DNA of 64,000 nucleotides, taken from positions 868,001-932,000 of the forward strand of contig NZ_JAUHMF010000002.1 in the NCBI RefSeq assembly GCF_032334255.1. Reading direction: 5' to 3'. Position 1 is the first letter of the stretch; each line of letters starts with the position of its first letter. Shown here in pieces: positions 1-9,634 of the stretch. Below the pieces are notes generated by a model. That model did no database searches. It was not told the origin of the DNA and saw only the letters and a program-made list of their open reading frames with translations. The position numbers and the translations under genes are program-made. The DNA comes from Thermanaerothrix solaris (GTDB taxonomy: Bacteria > Chloroflexota > Anaerolineae > Anaerolineales > Anaerolineaceae).

Positions 1-857
1 TTCCTTCTGGGGTGTAGAGGAAGGCCGCCACATCCAAGGGATCTCCCTCAAGCCAGGTCTGAAAAGACGGAGAAGCCAAGAAGTTGTTGAGCAGCATCGC
101 CAATTCGGCTCGCTCCTTGGGAGGGAAAAAATTATCCAGCGCAAAAGCCCCCAAGCGGTCAAAAGGCGGGCTCTGGGTTTGCATAATCAATTCAGTGAGG
201 TCTAAGGCGTATCCCTGACTCCAAGCGGTTTCAATGATGTTTGAAATGAGGATGTGTTCCCGCGAACGAAGTGGATCAATATTATCCAGACCCACCAGAC
301 CGAGCAAAGCCGTAACGGTGCTGCTAATTTTTTCACGCAGGATTTCGCGGTTCTCCTCCCAGGGCACATTAGGTGCAGCAAACGAGGTTAGGATATTTAC
401 GGGTACCCCGGCCGAGGAACCGGGGGTATAAATGGTGTAATCAACCGCTTCCTGAAGAGCCCTCAGTTGTTCAGGACCTAACCCCCATTTGGCCAGGCCC
501 TCACGCCACATTTGAGCCGTTTCAGCTGCGAGTTCACTTAGTGATTTACCGCTCCGACGGGCGCTCTCCGGATCTAGCCAGGGTTCGAAATCCTCAGGGC
601 GTAATTCGGGAAAATGGAGCACCAGATTGGTCAGATCACCCTTGGGATCAATGATGATGGCGGGGATGCCCTGTAATGCAGCCTCTTCAAGCAGAGAGAT
701 GCACAACCCCGTTTTACCTGAACCGGTCATACCGGTGATCACCGCATGGGTGGTCAAGTCGGCAGGATCGTAAATGAGCGGTTTTTCGGAGACCTCATTT
801 TTGGCGGGATCGAAAATCCGGCCAAGATAAAAACCAGTTGGTCTTTCACTGCTCATG
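1..857 (-). CDS. HerA/DUF87-like ATP-binding protein, C-terminal part outside the window
   Basis: The frame reads from ATG at 857 to the window edge without a stop (285 codons), so the 3' end is missing. Near residue 40 there is a Walker A motif (GMTGSGKTG), and about 25 residues later a Walker B-like strand ending in AIIIDPKGD. This pair is typical of HerA/VirB4-type (DUF87) ATPases, which are hexameric motor proteins with helicase, translocase or transfer roles. The N-terminus (GFYLGRIFDPAKNE) resembles the small beta domain in front of such ATPases. The visible part does not identify a substrate. A minus-strand TATAAT lies about 35 bases upstream. The family call is fairly safe; the exact role is unknown. 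Confidence 0.75.
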
Positions 858-889
858 TGGATATCCTGTTTTTTGAAGTCTTAGTTTCA

Positions 890-895
890 TTATAG
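890..895 (-). promoter_or_regulatory. Candidate -10 box of the HerA-like gene
   Basis: A perfect TATAAT on the minus strand lies 33 bases before the ATG at 857. No convincing -35 hexamer is visible at the expected distance. Confidence 0.45.
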
Positions 896-1020
896 CATCA
901 TGATGATCTATAAATTATTTCCATGAAGTGAGTTTTGGCAAGAGTGGCTATAGTTACATAACGTCATGAACGCCTGTGGGTTGCCTCACTGTTGTGGTGT
1001 GAGTTGAGTGTCGGGCCCAA

Positions 1021-1048
1021 TTTACCCTCTTTTTCCTCGTGCTATAAT
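1021..1048 (+). promoter_or_regulatory. Promoter of the GT39 gene, nearly leaderless
   Basis: TTTACC (1021-1026) and TATAAT (1043-1048) are separated by 16 bases. The expected transcription start is 4-6 bases before the ATG at 1061, so the mRNA would have almost no leader and no Shine-Dalgarno sequence. Confidence 0.55.
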
Positions 1049-1060
1049 CTCCCCTGAGCC

Positions 1061-3364
1061 ATGGCTGAGTCTAAAACCCCTACCGAGTCCTCTTCCTCAC
1101 CGCTGCGGCGCTCGGCTTTGCGCCAGGTAAATTTGCGCCTGATCTTGCAGCCGGGCGAACATTATCACCTGAATGTCACCACCCTAACCCCTGAGGGTGA
1201 ACCCCTGGAAACCCATACCCTGGCGCTGAGTAACCCACCGCAGAATGCTGAATCACTTCCTTTGCCATCTTGGGTAACTGAGGCGGTACCCTCGGCGGGC
1301 GCAAGGTTCTGGCAGCGTCTTTGGTCGCGCGTGCAAGCCCTGCCGTGGGTGGGCGCTTTGACCGTGCTGGCCATAGCCTTTTATGCATTCACGCGTCTGG
1401 TAGGTTTAGACCGTTTCCCGATCTATTTCTTCAGCGATGAGGCTGTGCAAACACTTTTAGCTGCCGATTTCCTGCGCGATGGTTTACGCAATTATGACGG
1501 CGAGTTTCTCCCTACCTACTTCGAGAACGGCGGTCAGTACAACCTGAGCCTGTCGGTGTATCTCCAGGTGTTGCCTTATCTGCTCTTTGGCCGCTCGGTG
1601 ATCGTCACGCGGGCAACGTCTGCCTTGATTACCTGTTTGGCAGCGCTGTGGGTAGCGTTAATCATGCGCCGAGCCTTTGGAAGTCGTTTTCCCTGGTTAG
1701 CGACGTTAATTTTGACCGTCACACCGGCTTGGTTTTTGCATTCGCGCACGGCGTTTGAAACGGCTTTGGCAACCAGTTTTTACGCTGGCTTTCTTTACTA
1801 TTACTCGCGTTATCGCTTGGAGCAGCCGCGTTATTTGCTCTCTGCCGCCCTTATGGCTGCGCTAACCTTTTATAGTTACAGCCCGGCCCAGGTCGTGGTG
1901 GCGGTGAGTGTCGTTCTGCTGGCGGTACTCGACGCTCGCTATCACTTACAGCACCGCCGCGAGGCGGGACAGGCACTGGGGTTAGGGGTGCTTCTGCTTC
2001 TGCCTTATGTTCGTTTTCAACTCACTTATCCTGGGGAAACGCTGCGTCATCTTGAAATCTTGCGCTCGTACTGGCTGCAGCCTCTGCCGTTAGAGGAGAA
2101 ATTACACCTGTGGGGGCAGGAATATCTGCAAGGGCTAAATCTGCTCTACTGGTTTCGTCCTGATCCACCGGATTTGATCCGTCATGTCATGAAAAATTAC
2201 GGGCATTTGTGGCGCCCCGGGTTGCTCTTCACCCTCATTGGTATTATTTTGGTAATGCGTCACCTGCGACAACCGGCCTATCGTACCTTGTTGGTGGCAG
2301 TATTGGCAGCACCGAGTGGAGCGGCCATGGTAGAGATGGGGGTGACACGGGCGCTGTTTATGGTGATTCCGGCGGCACTGCTTACCGCATTAGGGCTGGA
2401 ATGGGTGATCCGGCGCATAGGGCAAAGCCTGGCGAAATGGCTAATACCCTCAATTACCCTAAATGTGCTCGCCGGCATTACCTTTGCCGGGTTGAGCCTA
2501 TATGGGCTGGAGATGCTCCATGATTCGTTGCACAATGCGCCCCTGTGGTATCGTAATTATGGGCTAAACGGCATGCAGTACGGTGCACAGCAAATTTTTG
2601 CGGCTGTACAAGACTACCTGCAGGATCACCCGGGGACTAAAATCCTGGTTTCACCGACCTGGGCCAACGGCACTGACGCCCTGGCGCGCTTCTTTGCCGG
2701 CGATCCTCTGCCATTTGAACTGGGAAACATTGATGGTTTTGTAAATGAGTACCGTCCCGAATTAGAAACCCTGGTATTAGTGATGACCCCGGAGGAATAT
2801 GAGCGTGCCCGCAATAGTCCCAAGTTTACCGGGCTCCAAATTGAGCAAATTTTGCCGTATCCCGATGGTCGGCCAGGGTTTTACTTTGTCCGCCTGCGCT
2901 ACGTGGACAACATTGAGGCTATCCTTGAAGCGGAGCGCCAACAGCGTCGCCTTTTGGTTGAAGGAAAAATTACCTTGCTGGATGGCAGTCAAGCCCAGGT
3001 GGCGTACTCTTACCTTGATATGGGAGAAATTCAGCATGCCTTTGACGGTGATCCCACGACAATGATCCGCACTTATGAAGCGAACCCGCTGCGAATTCAG
3101 TTAACGTTCTCTGACCCAAAGTTAATTCATACGTTTACGTTTCGGGTTGGCGGTGTGCCCACTCGGGTGACCGTGCAGTTGTGGGCGCCGGATACAGCCG
3201 AGGCGATGGTCGTGAGCCAAGAAGTGGGAGAAACGCCACTCCCGCGTGAGGTGACCTTGAGCCTACCGGCGCCGCAAGAGGTACTCCGGATGGAGATTGA
3301 GGTTTTAAACGTGCGCGATGGCGAGCCAGCGCATGTGCATTTGTGGGAGGTGCAGTGGCGGTGA
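1061..3364 (+). CDS. GT39-type (PMT-like) membrane glycosyltransferase with C-terminal beta domain
   Basis: 767 residues. A cytoplasmic N-terminal tail of about 95 residues is followed by about ten hydrophobic segments between residues 96 and 500. The first luminal loop carries the acidic pair in YFFSDEA (residues 122-128), the position of the catalytic Asp in GT-C enzymes of the PMT/ArnT type, which use polyprenyl-phosphate sugars and act on the outer face of the membrane. The last 130 residues are soluble and beta-rich and resemble a discoidin-like carbohydrate-binding fold (inference). The gene overlaps the next one by four bases (GTGA), so the two are probably cotranscribed. Acceptor and sugar cannot be read from the sequence. 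Confidence 0.8.
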   Translation: MAESKTPTESSSSPLRRSALRQVNLRLILQPGEHYHLNVTTLTPEGEPLETHTLALSNPPQNAESLPLPSWVTEAVPSAGARFWQRLWSRVQALPWVGALTVLAIAFYAFTRLVGLDRFPIYFFSDEAVQTLLAADFLRDGLRNYDGEFLPTYFENGGQYNLSLSVYLQVLPYLLFGRSVIVTRATSALITCLAALWVALIMRRAFGSRFPWLATLILTVTPAWFLHSRTAFETALATSFYAGFLYYYSRYRLEQPRYLLSAALMAALTFYSYSPAQVVVAVSVVLLAVLDARYHLQHRREAGQALGLGVLLLLPYVRFQLTYPGETLRHLEILRSYWLQPLPLEEKLHLWGQEYLQGLNLLYWFRPDPPDLIRHVMKNYGHLWRPGLLFTLIGIILVMRHLRQPAYRTLLVAVLAAPSGAAMVEMGVTRALFMVIPAALLTALGLEWVIRRIGQSLAKWLIPSITLNVLAGITFAGLSLYGLEMLHDSLHNAPLWYRNYGLNGMQYGAQQIFAAVQDYLQDHPGTKILVSPTWANGTDALARFFAGDPLPFELGNIDGFVNEYRPELETLVLVMTPEEYERARNSPKFTGLQIEQILPYPDGRPGFYFVRLRYVDNIEAILEAERQQRRLLVEGKITLLDGSQAQVAYSYLDMGEIQHAFDGDPTTMIRTYEANPLRIQLTFSDPKLIHTFTFRVGGVPTRVTVQLWAPDTAEAMVVSQEVGETPLPREVTLSLPAPQEVLRMEIEVLNVRDGEPAHVHLWEVQWR

Positions 3365-3789
3365 ATGGATCGGGCCAACGCGCGCGACGCAGTTGGCGCA
3401 ATTGGGCGTTGCTCGTGGGAATGGCTTGGTTTACCCTGACCCAAGCAATGCGCTTGGTCCAGGCCGTCGCATTATGGCCGTGGCTAATGGGGATTCAGTT
3501 ATGGCCTGGTCCGACCTATCTGGCTGTGACGGGTTTTATCTGGGCGCTGGCCGGGGCGGTAGGTATTGTAGGGTTATGGAGACGCCGAGGTTGGGGGCTA
3601 CGTTTGTGCGAGACGACCTTGGTGGCCTGGAGTGCGTGGAATTGGGCGGATCGGCTTTGGGTTTCGTCTTCTCCCACCGGGCTGTGGAACTGGCCGTTTG
3701 CCTTGGCGGTTAACCTTATCATGTTGATAAGTGTTTTCTTGTTAATCCATGCCGAAAGAAAGGATGACTACGGTGTCAAAGACGAATAA
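3361..3789 (+). CDS. Small membrane protein of unknown function
   Basis: 142 residues with about four hydrophobic segments (roughly residues 15-33, 45-70, 80-95 and 115-133) and many Trp residues. The GTG at 3361 is preferred: it overlaps the stop of the GT39 gene and has GGGAGGTG nine bases upstream. A GTG at 3343 in the same frame would extend it by six residues. I recognise no family. Its position between a membrane glycosyltransferase and a CYTH protein suggests a three-gene operon. Confidence 0.65.
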   Translation: MNGSGQRARRSWRNWALLVGMAWFTLTQAMRLVQAVALWPWLMGIQLWPGPTYLAVTGFIWALAGAVGIVGLWRRRGWGLRLCETTLVAWSAWNWADRLWVSSSPTGLWNWPFALAVNLIMLISVFLLIHAERKDDYGVKDE

Positions 3790-4396
3790 CGAAGAGGAGA
3801 TTGAAGTTAAGTTTTATATCCGATCCCCGCAGCGGTTGCATCAGCGGTTGTTGGTATTAGGGGCGGAGGAAGTCCGACCCCGCGGTTATGAACTCAACCT
3901 GCGTTTTGATTATCCCGACCGCCGCCTGACGCGCGAGCACCGCGTGCTGCGCTTGCGTCGCGATGTCAAGGCTATGCTCACCTATAAAGGCCCTGCCCAA
4001 CCCGACCTACCAGTGAGCACAAGGCGTGAGATTGAGGTAGAAGTGGATGACTTTGACGTGGCGCGCCATCTGTTAGAGGCATTGGGGCTGGAGGTAAGTG
4101 TTATTTATGAAAAATGGCGTACCACTTATCGCTTAGGCGCGGCAGAAGTGGTTATTGACGAAATGCCCTATGGGATTTTCTGTGAGATCGAAGGGCCAGA
4201 TGCCGCAACGATTGAAACGACGGCGCGGCGTTTGGGTTTGAACTGGGATACCCGTGTTCGCCAGAGTTACCTGGCGTTATTTGAAACGGTTAAGCGTGCT
4301 CTTCGCATTGAATCCCCCCACCTGACGTTTGAGGCATTTAGCGGGGTAAAAGTAATGCCCGAAGATTTAGGAGTGCGCGTCGCCGATGAGGAATAA
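3773..4396 (+). CDS. CYTH domain protein (class IV adenylate cyclase / inorganic polyphosphatase superfamily)
   Basis: About 207 residues. The N-terminus has the ExExK signature (EIEVKF) that defines CYTH domains, followed by alternating charged beta strands (HRVLRLRRD, LTYKGP, RREIEVEVDD, YEKWRTTYRLG, VVIDEMPYGIFCEIEGP), as expected for the tunnel fold that binds triphosphates with divalent metal. Members are class IV adenylate cyclases (CyaB) or tripolyphosphatases/thiamine triphosphatases; the sequence does not decide between them. The start is uncertain. GTG 3773 has AAGGA eight bases upstream; ATG 3764 and ATG 3749 are in frame. All of them overlap the preceding gene. Confidence 0.85.
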   Translation: MSKTNNEEEIEVKFYIRSPQRLHQRLLVLGAEEVRPRGYELNLRFDYPDRRLTREHRVLRLRRDVKAMLTYKGPAQPDLPVSTRREIEVEVDDFDVARHLLEALGLEVSVIYEKWRTTYRLGAAEVVIDEMPYGIFCEIEGPDAATIETTARRLGLNWDTRVRQSYLALFETVKRALRIESPHLTFEAFSGVKVMPEDLGVRVADEE

Positions 4397-4401
4397 TAAC
4401 C

Positions 4402-5253
4402 CTATGATATAGTGCTAAGGAAGGCCATCAATGCCTGGATAAAGGCTGACGGGTTTTCACGCTGTGGCCAATGTCCGCATTGAGGCAAGATGGTCAGTTG
4501 TGAACCGGACAATCGCCGGTGAGCTTCATAAGCGCATTCGAGCGGTACCAAGCGATCATGTTCCCCGTGAACAAATAACGTGGGGACTTTAATCTCATTC
4601 AAGCGATCCAAGTAGACGGTGCGTAAACCATTCTTAAGCACCTCATGGCGCTGGAAGGCGCGAAAGGCACGCCCGGCATGGGGTTTGCGCACCTCTTCCC
4701 ACACGGCGTTCATCAAGTCGAAGTCAATTTTTCGCGGGTCGTAAAAGACTTGCTGGAGTGAGGCTTTAGCCAGCGCAGGGTGGCGTGTGATAATCCACCA
4801 GGTTAGGCGGTTAAGCCAATCCAGTTGGACCAGCCAGTACGACCAGCGATGCGCTGGGGCAAAACGCTGTAACCCATAACTGTCCACTGGTATCAGGCGT
4901 TGAACGCGCTCGGGGTGGGTGAGGGTCAGCCCAATCGCAATTCCCCCACCCATTGATACTCCAGCCACGGTGACTCGTGTTAAATTAAGGGTGTCCAGGA
5001 GGGCCGTAACAAAGTCAATATAAAAAGCCATGGTGTAAGGGATATCCGGATGGGCGCTGTCGCCATAACCGGGTAAATCGGGTGCATAAACACGGTGGGT
5101 TTTAGCCAATGCGGGGATGATGGGTTCCCAAGAGAGGCGCGCTGAGTCCACCCCACCACCATGTAAGAGCAGAATTGCTTGTTCGCCTTCGCCCATGCAA
5201 AACAGGTGCGTAGTTAATCCCTGGACCTCGAGAAACAAGTCTTTTAAGGCCAT
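4402..5253 (-). CDS. Alpha/beta hydrolase
   Basis: 283 residues from ATG 5253, which has GAGGAA about seven bases upstream. All landmarks of the fold are visible: the oxyanion segment LLLHGGGVDS near residue 27, the nucleophile elbow GVSMGGG, the acid in VHGEHDRLVP and the catalytic His in QCGHWPQ near the C-terminus. Such proteins hydrolyse esters, C-C bonds or haloalkanes; specificity cannot be inferred. It has no signal peptide, so it is cytoplasmic. It converges on the CYTH gene with a five-base gap. Confidence 0.85.
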   Translation of the reverse strand: MALKDLFLEVQGLTTHLFCMGEGEQAILLLHGGGVDSARLSWEPIIPALAKTHRVYAPDLPGYGDSAHPDIPYTMAFYIDFVTALLDTLNLTRVTVAGVSMGGGIAIGLTLTHPERVQRLIPVDSYGLQRFAPAHRWSYWLVQLDWLNRLTWWIITRHPALAKASLQQVFYDPRKIDFDLMNAVWEEVRKPHAGRAFRAFQRHEVLKNGLRTVYLDRLNEIKVPTLFVHGEHDRLVPLECAYEAHRRLSGSQLTILPQCGHWPQRENPSAFIQALMAFLSTIS

Positions 5254-5275
5254 CGTCGTATTCCTCATTATGGTA

Positions 5276-7165
5276 TTATGGGCCGGGATAATTTCCGCCC
5301 GGAGTAGCCGTAGCGCCGGGTTCGGGATATCCACCGGGCTGGGTAGGAAAGAGGGTACCAGGTGGATAATAGCCTGGGCCGGGTGTGGGCGTAGGTCCAC
5401 CAGGAACTGGGGTAGCAGATGTAGGGCGCGGGGTGGGAGTTGGTGGAATCACCAGCGGAGGCGAGGGGGGTGTTTGTCCCGGATAAACCCATGACGTGGG
5501 GGTGGGTTGGATACCACTCAGGCGCTCGCTGATATCACGCACGTAGTCAATCGCGCTTTGACAGACAGGTTCTAGATGTGCGGCCACGTGTTCCCAATCG
5601 AGCGGCTCGCCGGCAGCGTAAGCCCCGCGGAGAGCACGCAATAAACATCCCGGACCAGCGTTGTAATTCACCAGAGTAAAGCGCCACAGGTCGGTGTAAG
5701 AACTGATCTCGCCAGCCCTGCGACCAGTCAGGTTGCTGATCAGGCGTCCGACCTGCTCACAATTGGCTTTGAGCCCTTCGGCGAAAACACGCACGCTGAA
5801 TTGTGCCTGGGTCAGGTCAATTCCGGCCGGGCACTCCGGGCAACTGGCGTTGACCTGGCGCACCAGCGCACCGCGCAACATTGCCTGTTCTTCTGCTTTG
5901 AGGTTACCAAATCCCAAGTCACAGCGCGATTGATGCAATACCAGGGGGCAAAACTGGGCAAAGAAACCAGGATTCCAGAGCAAAAGTGTGTCGGCGCCGT
6001 TCTCGGTGAGTTGTCCTAACCCTGCTTCGCGGTAAGATTGGTAGATGCCCGGCCAAAACTGACTTTCGCGACTGAAGATGTTCTTGAGCAATTGGGCCGG
6101 GACACCACTTTCCTGGGCAACCCGCCAAATCTCTTCATCAAAACGATTTTGCCATTCTAGAACGAGATCATAAGCGCGTTGTACCCCACAGGCGTTGGCG
6201 ATCAAGGGAGCTTGTAATCCACCGGAGGGGCAGTCTGTGGCATCTATCTCACCCCGGCTGATCAAGATGCCGGCTAAATAATAAAGCGTGAGCGAGGAGT
6301 ACAAGGCTTGAGGATCGTCTGGGGTGCTGAGCCAGGGCGGCGGTCCGCCAGGTTCAGGAAAGGCTTGCCAAGTTTCGGCGCAACTGGCTGGTGCGCTACC
6401 GCGCCATTGAGAACTCAGGATGTCTACGTAATAGTAAGGTTGTTGATCGGTGTTTCCCTCCGGCGCCATGAAGTCGCCTCGTGGCAGCACGCGTACCAGT
6501 GCCGTGTAGTGAGGGCTAGAATCCCCATAAGAAGAGTCAGCCCAAAATTCCAGCGTTTCCCCGTTCAGGCCGGTCGGGCGTAAGGGAATAGAACAGGTGG
6601 CACCGCGGCAAGTAAAGGGTTCGCCACCTAAACTACCATTTACGGCGATAATGATTTCATTGGGGAGTGGTTCTTCGGCTTCCAGTCGCAGTAGAGGTAG
6701 CCTATCACATTGCCCTGGTGGTAACTCAGGGCTGCAGCCTTCCAGATTTAACCAAACCGTCGGCAAGGGGAGTTCAACCTCGATTTCACGAGAGGCTTGC
6801 CATTGTTCAGCCAAGTGAAGATAGTACCCTGGGCACGACGTTAAAGGCTGATCAGGGGTGGAAAGGACACAGGGTTGGGTGTTGCGCCAGAGGTTATAGA
6901 CGTGAGGTTCGCACCAGGTGCGGATTTCATCCGCGTATGGCAACCCTTCGTGTTCGATGACCAACTCGCAGGCGATCCAGTTCGTGCGCCACTCAACCAC
7001 CCACCACTGGTAGGCTGTATACTCAAAGGTCAATGTGGTTCGGCGGGCGTAGGGTTCCTCTGTGGGGGTGGATTCTTCAGCCCGAGCAATCGGGATTGAT
7101 GATGAACTCAGCCCGATCAGGACCAGGGCCAAAATTCCCCCTAATGCGGCGATTTTTCGAGCCAT
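5276..7165 (-). CDS. Secreted lytic-transglycosylase-like (SLT) protein with Pro/Thr-rich tail
   Basis: 629 residues from ATG 7165, which has GAGG six bases upstream; an ATG at 7207 would add 14 charged residues before the signal peptide. A Sec signal peptide is followed by about 300 residues of beta-rich, Cys-containing sequence that I do not recognise. An SLT-like region then shows IFSRESQF (catalytic Glu near residue 367), GLGQL near 382 and VNYNAGPG further on, matching the ES, GLMQ and AYNAG motifs of family 1 lytic transglycosylases. The last 70 residues are Pro/Thr/Gly-rich. It probably cleaves or binds peptidoglycan outside the membrane. Activity is inferred. Confidence 0.75.
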   Translation of the reverse strand: MARKIAALGGILALVLIGLSSSSIPIARAEESTPTEEPYARRTTLTFEYTAYQWWVVEWRTNWIACELVIEHEGLPYADEIRTWCEPHVYNLWRNTQPCVLSTPDQPLTSCPGYYLHLAEQWQASREIEVELPLPTVWLNLEGCSPELPPGQCDRLPLLRLEAEEPLPNEIIIAVNGSLGGEPFTCRGATCSIPLRPTGLNGETLEFWADSSYGDSSPHYTALVRVLPRGDFMAPEGNTDQQPYYYVDILSSQWRGSAPASCAETWQAFPEPGGPPPWLSTPDDPQALYSSLTLYYLAGILISRGEIDATDCPSGGLQAPLIANACGVQRAYDLVLEWQNRFDEEIWRVAQESGVPAQLLKNIFSRESQFWPGIYQSYREAGLGQLTENGADTLLLWNPGFFAQFCPLVLHQSRCDLGFGNLKAEEQAMLRGALVRQVNASCPECPAGIDLTQAQFSVRVFAEGLKANCEQVGRLISNLTGRRAGEISSYTDLWRFTLVNYNAGPGCLLRALRGAYAAGEPLDWEHVAAHLEPVCQSAIDYVRDISERLSGIQPTPTSWVYPGQTPPSPPLVIPPTPTPRPTSATPVPGGPTPTPGPGYYPPGTLFPTQPGGYPEPGATATPGGNYPGP

Positions 7166-7234
7166 ACCTGACCTCATTCGCGGCTTCCCGACCCTCGGGT
7201 CTCTCATAAGTTAAGTCTACCATACCCCTTGGGG

Positions 7235-8728
7235 CTAGGTTGCTTTTCCCAGTTCATTCTCCAAGCGAGATTGTCCCCATACGCGCATGAGTAAGGCGTA
7301 AAATTGGATCATTTTGCCTAAGTTCTCGATGGAGAGGTGTTCATTAATACCATGAATTCCTTCGAGATCAGTGGAAGTTAGGGCATAAGGGGTAAAGCGA
7401 TACACTTGGGGGCTTATCTGAGCGTAATAGCGCGCATCAGAGGCCATGACCATCAAATAAGGGGCAACCAAAGCCTGGGGGTACACGCTGGTAATAACCT
7501 GATGGAGAACCTTATAGGCAGGGGTGTGGGAGGGTGAAATGGGCGATGGTGCCCAGGCGGCACCAGGAACAATCTCGATTTGAACGTTAGGATCGTTTAC
7601 AACACGGCGCACGTGTTCTAAAACGGTAAAGGGGCTCTCGCCCGGCAGGATGCGGGCATTAAGCCAGGCTTCAGCTTGAGGCGGGAGCACGTTTTCTTTT
7701 ATGCCCCCGCGAATCAAGGTCGGGGTAAGCGTAGTACGGATTAGCGCGTTGGTGCGTGGATCTTGGCTCAGGCGGTGGGTTAGCCATGATCCAAACAGCC
7801 AGGTATTGGCCAGCAGAAATTGCAGAGTGGGTGAGGCAGCACTACCCGCGGCGCCATAGAGATCCCTTATGTGATCAAGACGAGCCGGGAACGGTTCGTC
7901 ATTCAAACGGGTGAGGGCTCGAGCCAGGCTTGAGATTGCAGTCTCGCGGGGTGGAAGCGCTGCATGACCACCTTCGCCTATGACCTTCAGGTGCAGGACA
8001 GTAAAACCCTTTTCGGCGACGCCGATCAGAGCCAGCGGGCTTTCGATGCCATGCACGACACCCTCGGTCACTGCACCGCCCTCGTCCAGCACGGCCATAG
8101 GGTGAATGCCCTGTTCGGCCAGCCAGGTAGCGATTTGGGCTGCCCCGTGTTGCCCTCCACTCTCTTCATCCTCCCCTAGTGCCACGTAGATGGTGCGTTC
8201 GGGCTGATAGCCTTCTCGCAACAGTAACTCAATGGCTTCAAAAATAGCAATAAGTGGGCCTTTCATATCCAAGGCGCCGCGCCCCCAAACGGCACCTTCG
8301 GCAATAACTCCCTCGAAGGGCGGGTAGCGCCAGCCACTGGCAAGCCCTTCCTCGGCGGGAACCACATCAACATGTGCTGAGAAGAGCACTGGCGCAAGGT
8401 CCGGTTGACGCCCATGCCAAATATAGAGTCGGCTATCTCGGCCAAAGTGAAGACGTTCCAGGATGGCATGGACGCGGGGATAACATTGTTCCAACCAGGC
8501 CTGAAAGGCAACAAAGGCGTCAGGTTTGGGGGGCGGTTGATTGGTGAGCGTGATGGTGGGGAAGCGGAGTGCCTCAGCTAAGTGTTCGGCGGCGATATCG
8601 GCGTCACACTCGGGTAAGAGAAGAGGGGGCAGGCTAAGCGGCGGGCGGACAAAGCGCGCCGTACGTATGAGCATGATGGCGAGGAGAAACAACAAAGCAA
8701 CAGGAATTAAAGCAAGGAGCTGTGGCAT
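7235..8728 (-). CDS. M20 family metallopeptidase, membrane-anchored (PM20D1/carboxypeptidase S-like)
   Basis: 497 residues. The N-terminus is one hydrophobic helix (residues 3-22) without a clear cleavage site, so it is probably a membrane anchor. The zinc-binding motifs of M20 peptidases are present in order: SAHVDVVP, GRGALDMKG, and GEDEESGG with the catalytic and bridging Glu. The long form with an N-terminal anchor resembles carboxypeptidase S and PM20D1, which hydrolyse dipeptides or N-acyl amino acids. The substrate is not determined by sequence. Confidence 0.85.
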   Translation of the reverse strand: MPQLLALIPVALLFLLAIMLIRTARFVRPPLSLPPLLLPECDADIAAEHLAEALRFPTITLTNQPPPKPDAFVAFQAWLEQCYPRVHAILERLHFGRDSRLYIWHGRQPDLAPVLFSAHVDVVPAEEGLASGWRYPPFEGVIAEGAVWGRGALDMKGPLIAIFEAIELLLREGYQPERTIYVALGEDEESGGQHGAAQIATWLAEQGIHPMAVLDEGGAVTEGVVHGIESPLALIGVAEKGFTVLHLKVIGEGGHAALPPRETAISSLARALTRLNDEPFPARLDHIRDLYGAAGSAASPTLQFLLANTWLFGSWLTHRLSQDPRTNALIRTTLTPTLIRGGIKENVLPPQAEAWLNARILPGESPFTVLEHVRRVVNDPNVQIEIVPGAAWAPSPISPSHTPAYKVLHQVITSVYPQALVAPYLMVMASDARYYAQISPQVYRFTPYALTSTDLEGIHGINEHLSIENLGKMIQFYALLMRVWGQSRLENELGKAT

Positions 8729-8758
8729 TGGCGTCCCCCAAGGTAAATTCTCTTTTTA

Positions 8759-9613
8759 TTATAGGTCAATTACAGTATCTGAAATGGTGGCTGAAGCGTT
8801 CTCTTCGGGTGGGCGAGAAGAACTCTCGGTAGTTGAGAGGTTCTGGCGCACTTGCCTTATGAATTCGGGGCTATTGAGCCGTGCTTCCAAAATGTAGGTG
8901 AGATAATCTCGAAGAATCCGCTCCATTTCCGTGGTGATCGCAGGGTTGGGGCGGGCTCGGCGGGCTTCGGGGTAGGTGCTACGCTGCAAGTGACGCAGAT
9001 AGCGCAAGGCATTCATGGATACTGGCCGCGCCGAGGGCTCAACCTTGCCACAGGTTGGGCACAGTACACCCCCCAACGAGGACGAAAAATACTGATCTTC
9101 AGGTTGTATTAACCGGCGGCAGGTGACGCATTCGGTCAGTTCGGGACGGAAGCCGGCCAGATCCAGGATATGCAATTCGAAATAACGCAAAATGAGCGCG
9201 GGCGGATCCAGGTTTTCGTCCAGTCGGCGCAGAGTATCCACCAGCAAACGGTAGAGGTTGGGGTTGGGACCTTCTTCGTAAGTCAAGCGTTCTAATAATT
9301 CCGCCACATAACTGGCATAGCCAATACCTTCAAGGTCTCCGTGCAGGGCTAGATTGGCTTCCAGGGTTTCAGCTTGGGTGATGATCCACAGATCACGTCC
9401 ACGCGCCAGCACCAGGGCAACGCGGGTAAAGGGCTCCAGGTGACCAGCCTTGCGCGAGCGGATGCGGCGCACCCCCTTGGCTATTGCCCGCATTCGTCCG
9501 TACTCGCGGGTGAAGAGGGTGAGCAAACGATCGGCTTCTCCCCATTCCTGGTGCTCGAGCACCACGGCTTCAACCTTAAGCACGCGTTCCTGGGCTAAAT
9601 TCATGACCGCCAT
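8759..9613 (-). CDS. recO: DNA repair protein RecO
   Basis: 284 residues. The N-terminal OB fold (KVEAVVLEHQEWGEADRLLT..GRMRAIAKGVRR) and the central helical domain match RecO, which works with RecF and RecR to load RecA on SSB-coated single-stranded DNA. A four-Cys zinc site is visible as CVTC and CPTC about 25 residues apart. An acidic Ser/Thr-rich tail of about 25 residues follows the usual end. A second ATG at 9604 is possible. It is the last gene of a glmU-hlyC-cdd-recO run; the cdd-recO gap is 21 bases. Confidence 0.93.
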   Translation of the reverse strand: MAVMNLAQERVLKVEAVVLEHQEWGEADRLLTLFTREYGRMRAIAKGVRRIRSRKAGHLEPFTRVALVLARGRDLWIITQAETLEANLALHGDLEGIGYASYVAELLERLTYEEGPNPNLYRLLVDTLRRLDENLDPPALILRYFELHILDLAGFRPELTECVTCRRLIQPEDQYFSSSLGGVLCPTCGKVEPSARPVSMNALRYLRHLQRSTYPEARRARPNPAITTEMERILRDYLTYILEARLNSPEFIRQVRQNLSTTESSSRPPEENASATISDTVIDL

Positions 9614-9634
9614 TGATCTCGATTGATGATGAGG

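Noticed and set aside
234..654. Plus-strand frames over the first gene
   Set aside because: They are antisense to a clear HerA-like ATPase frame on the minus strand.
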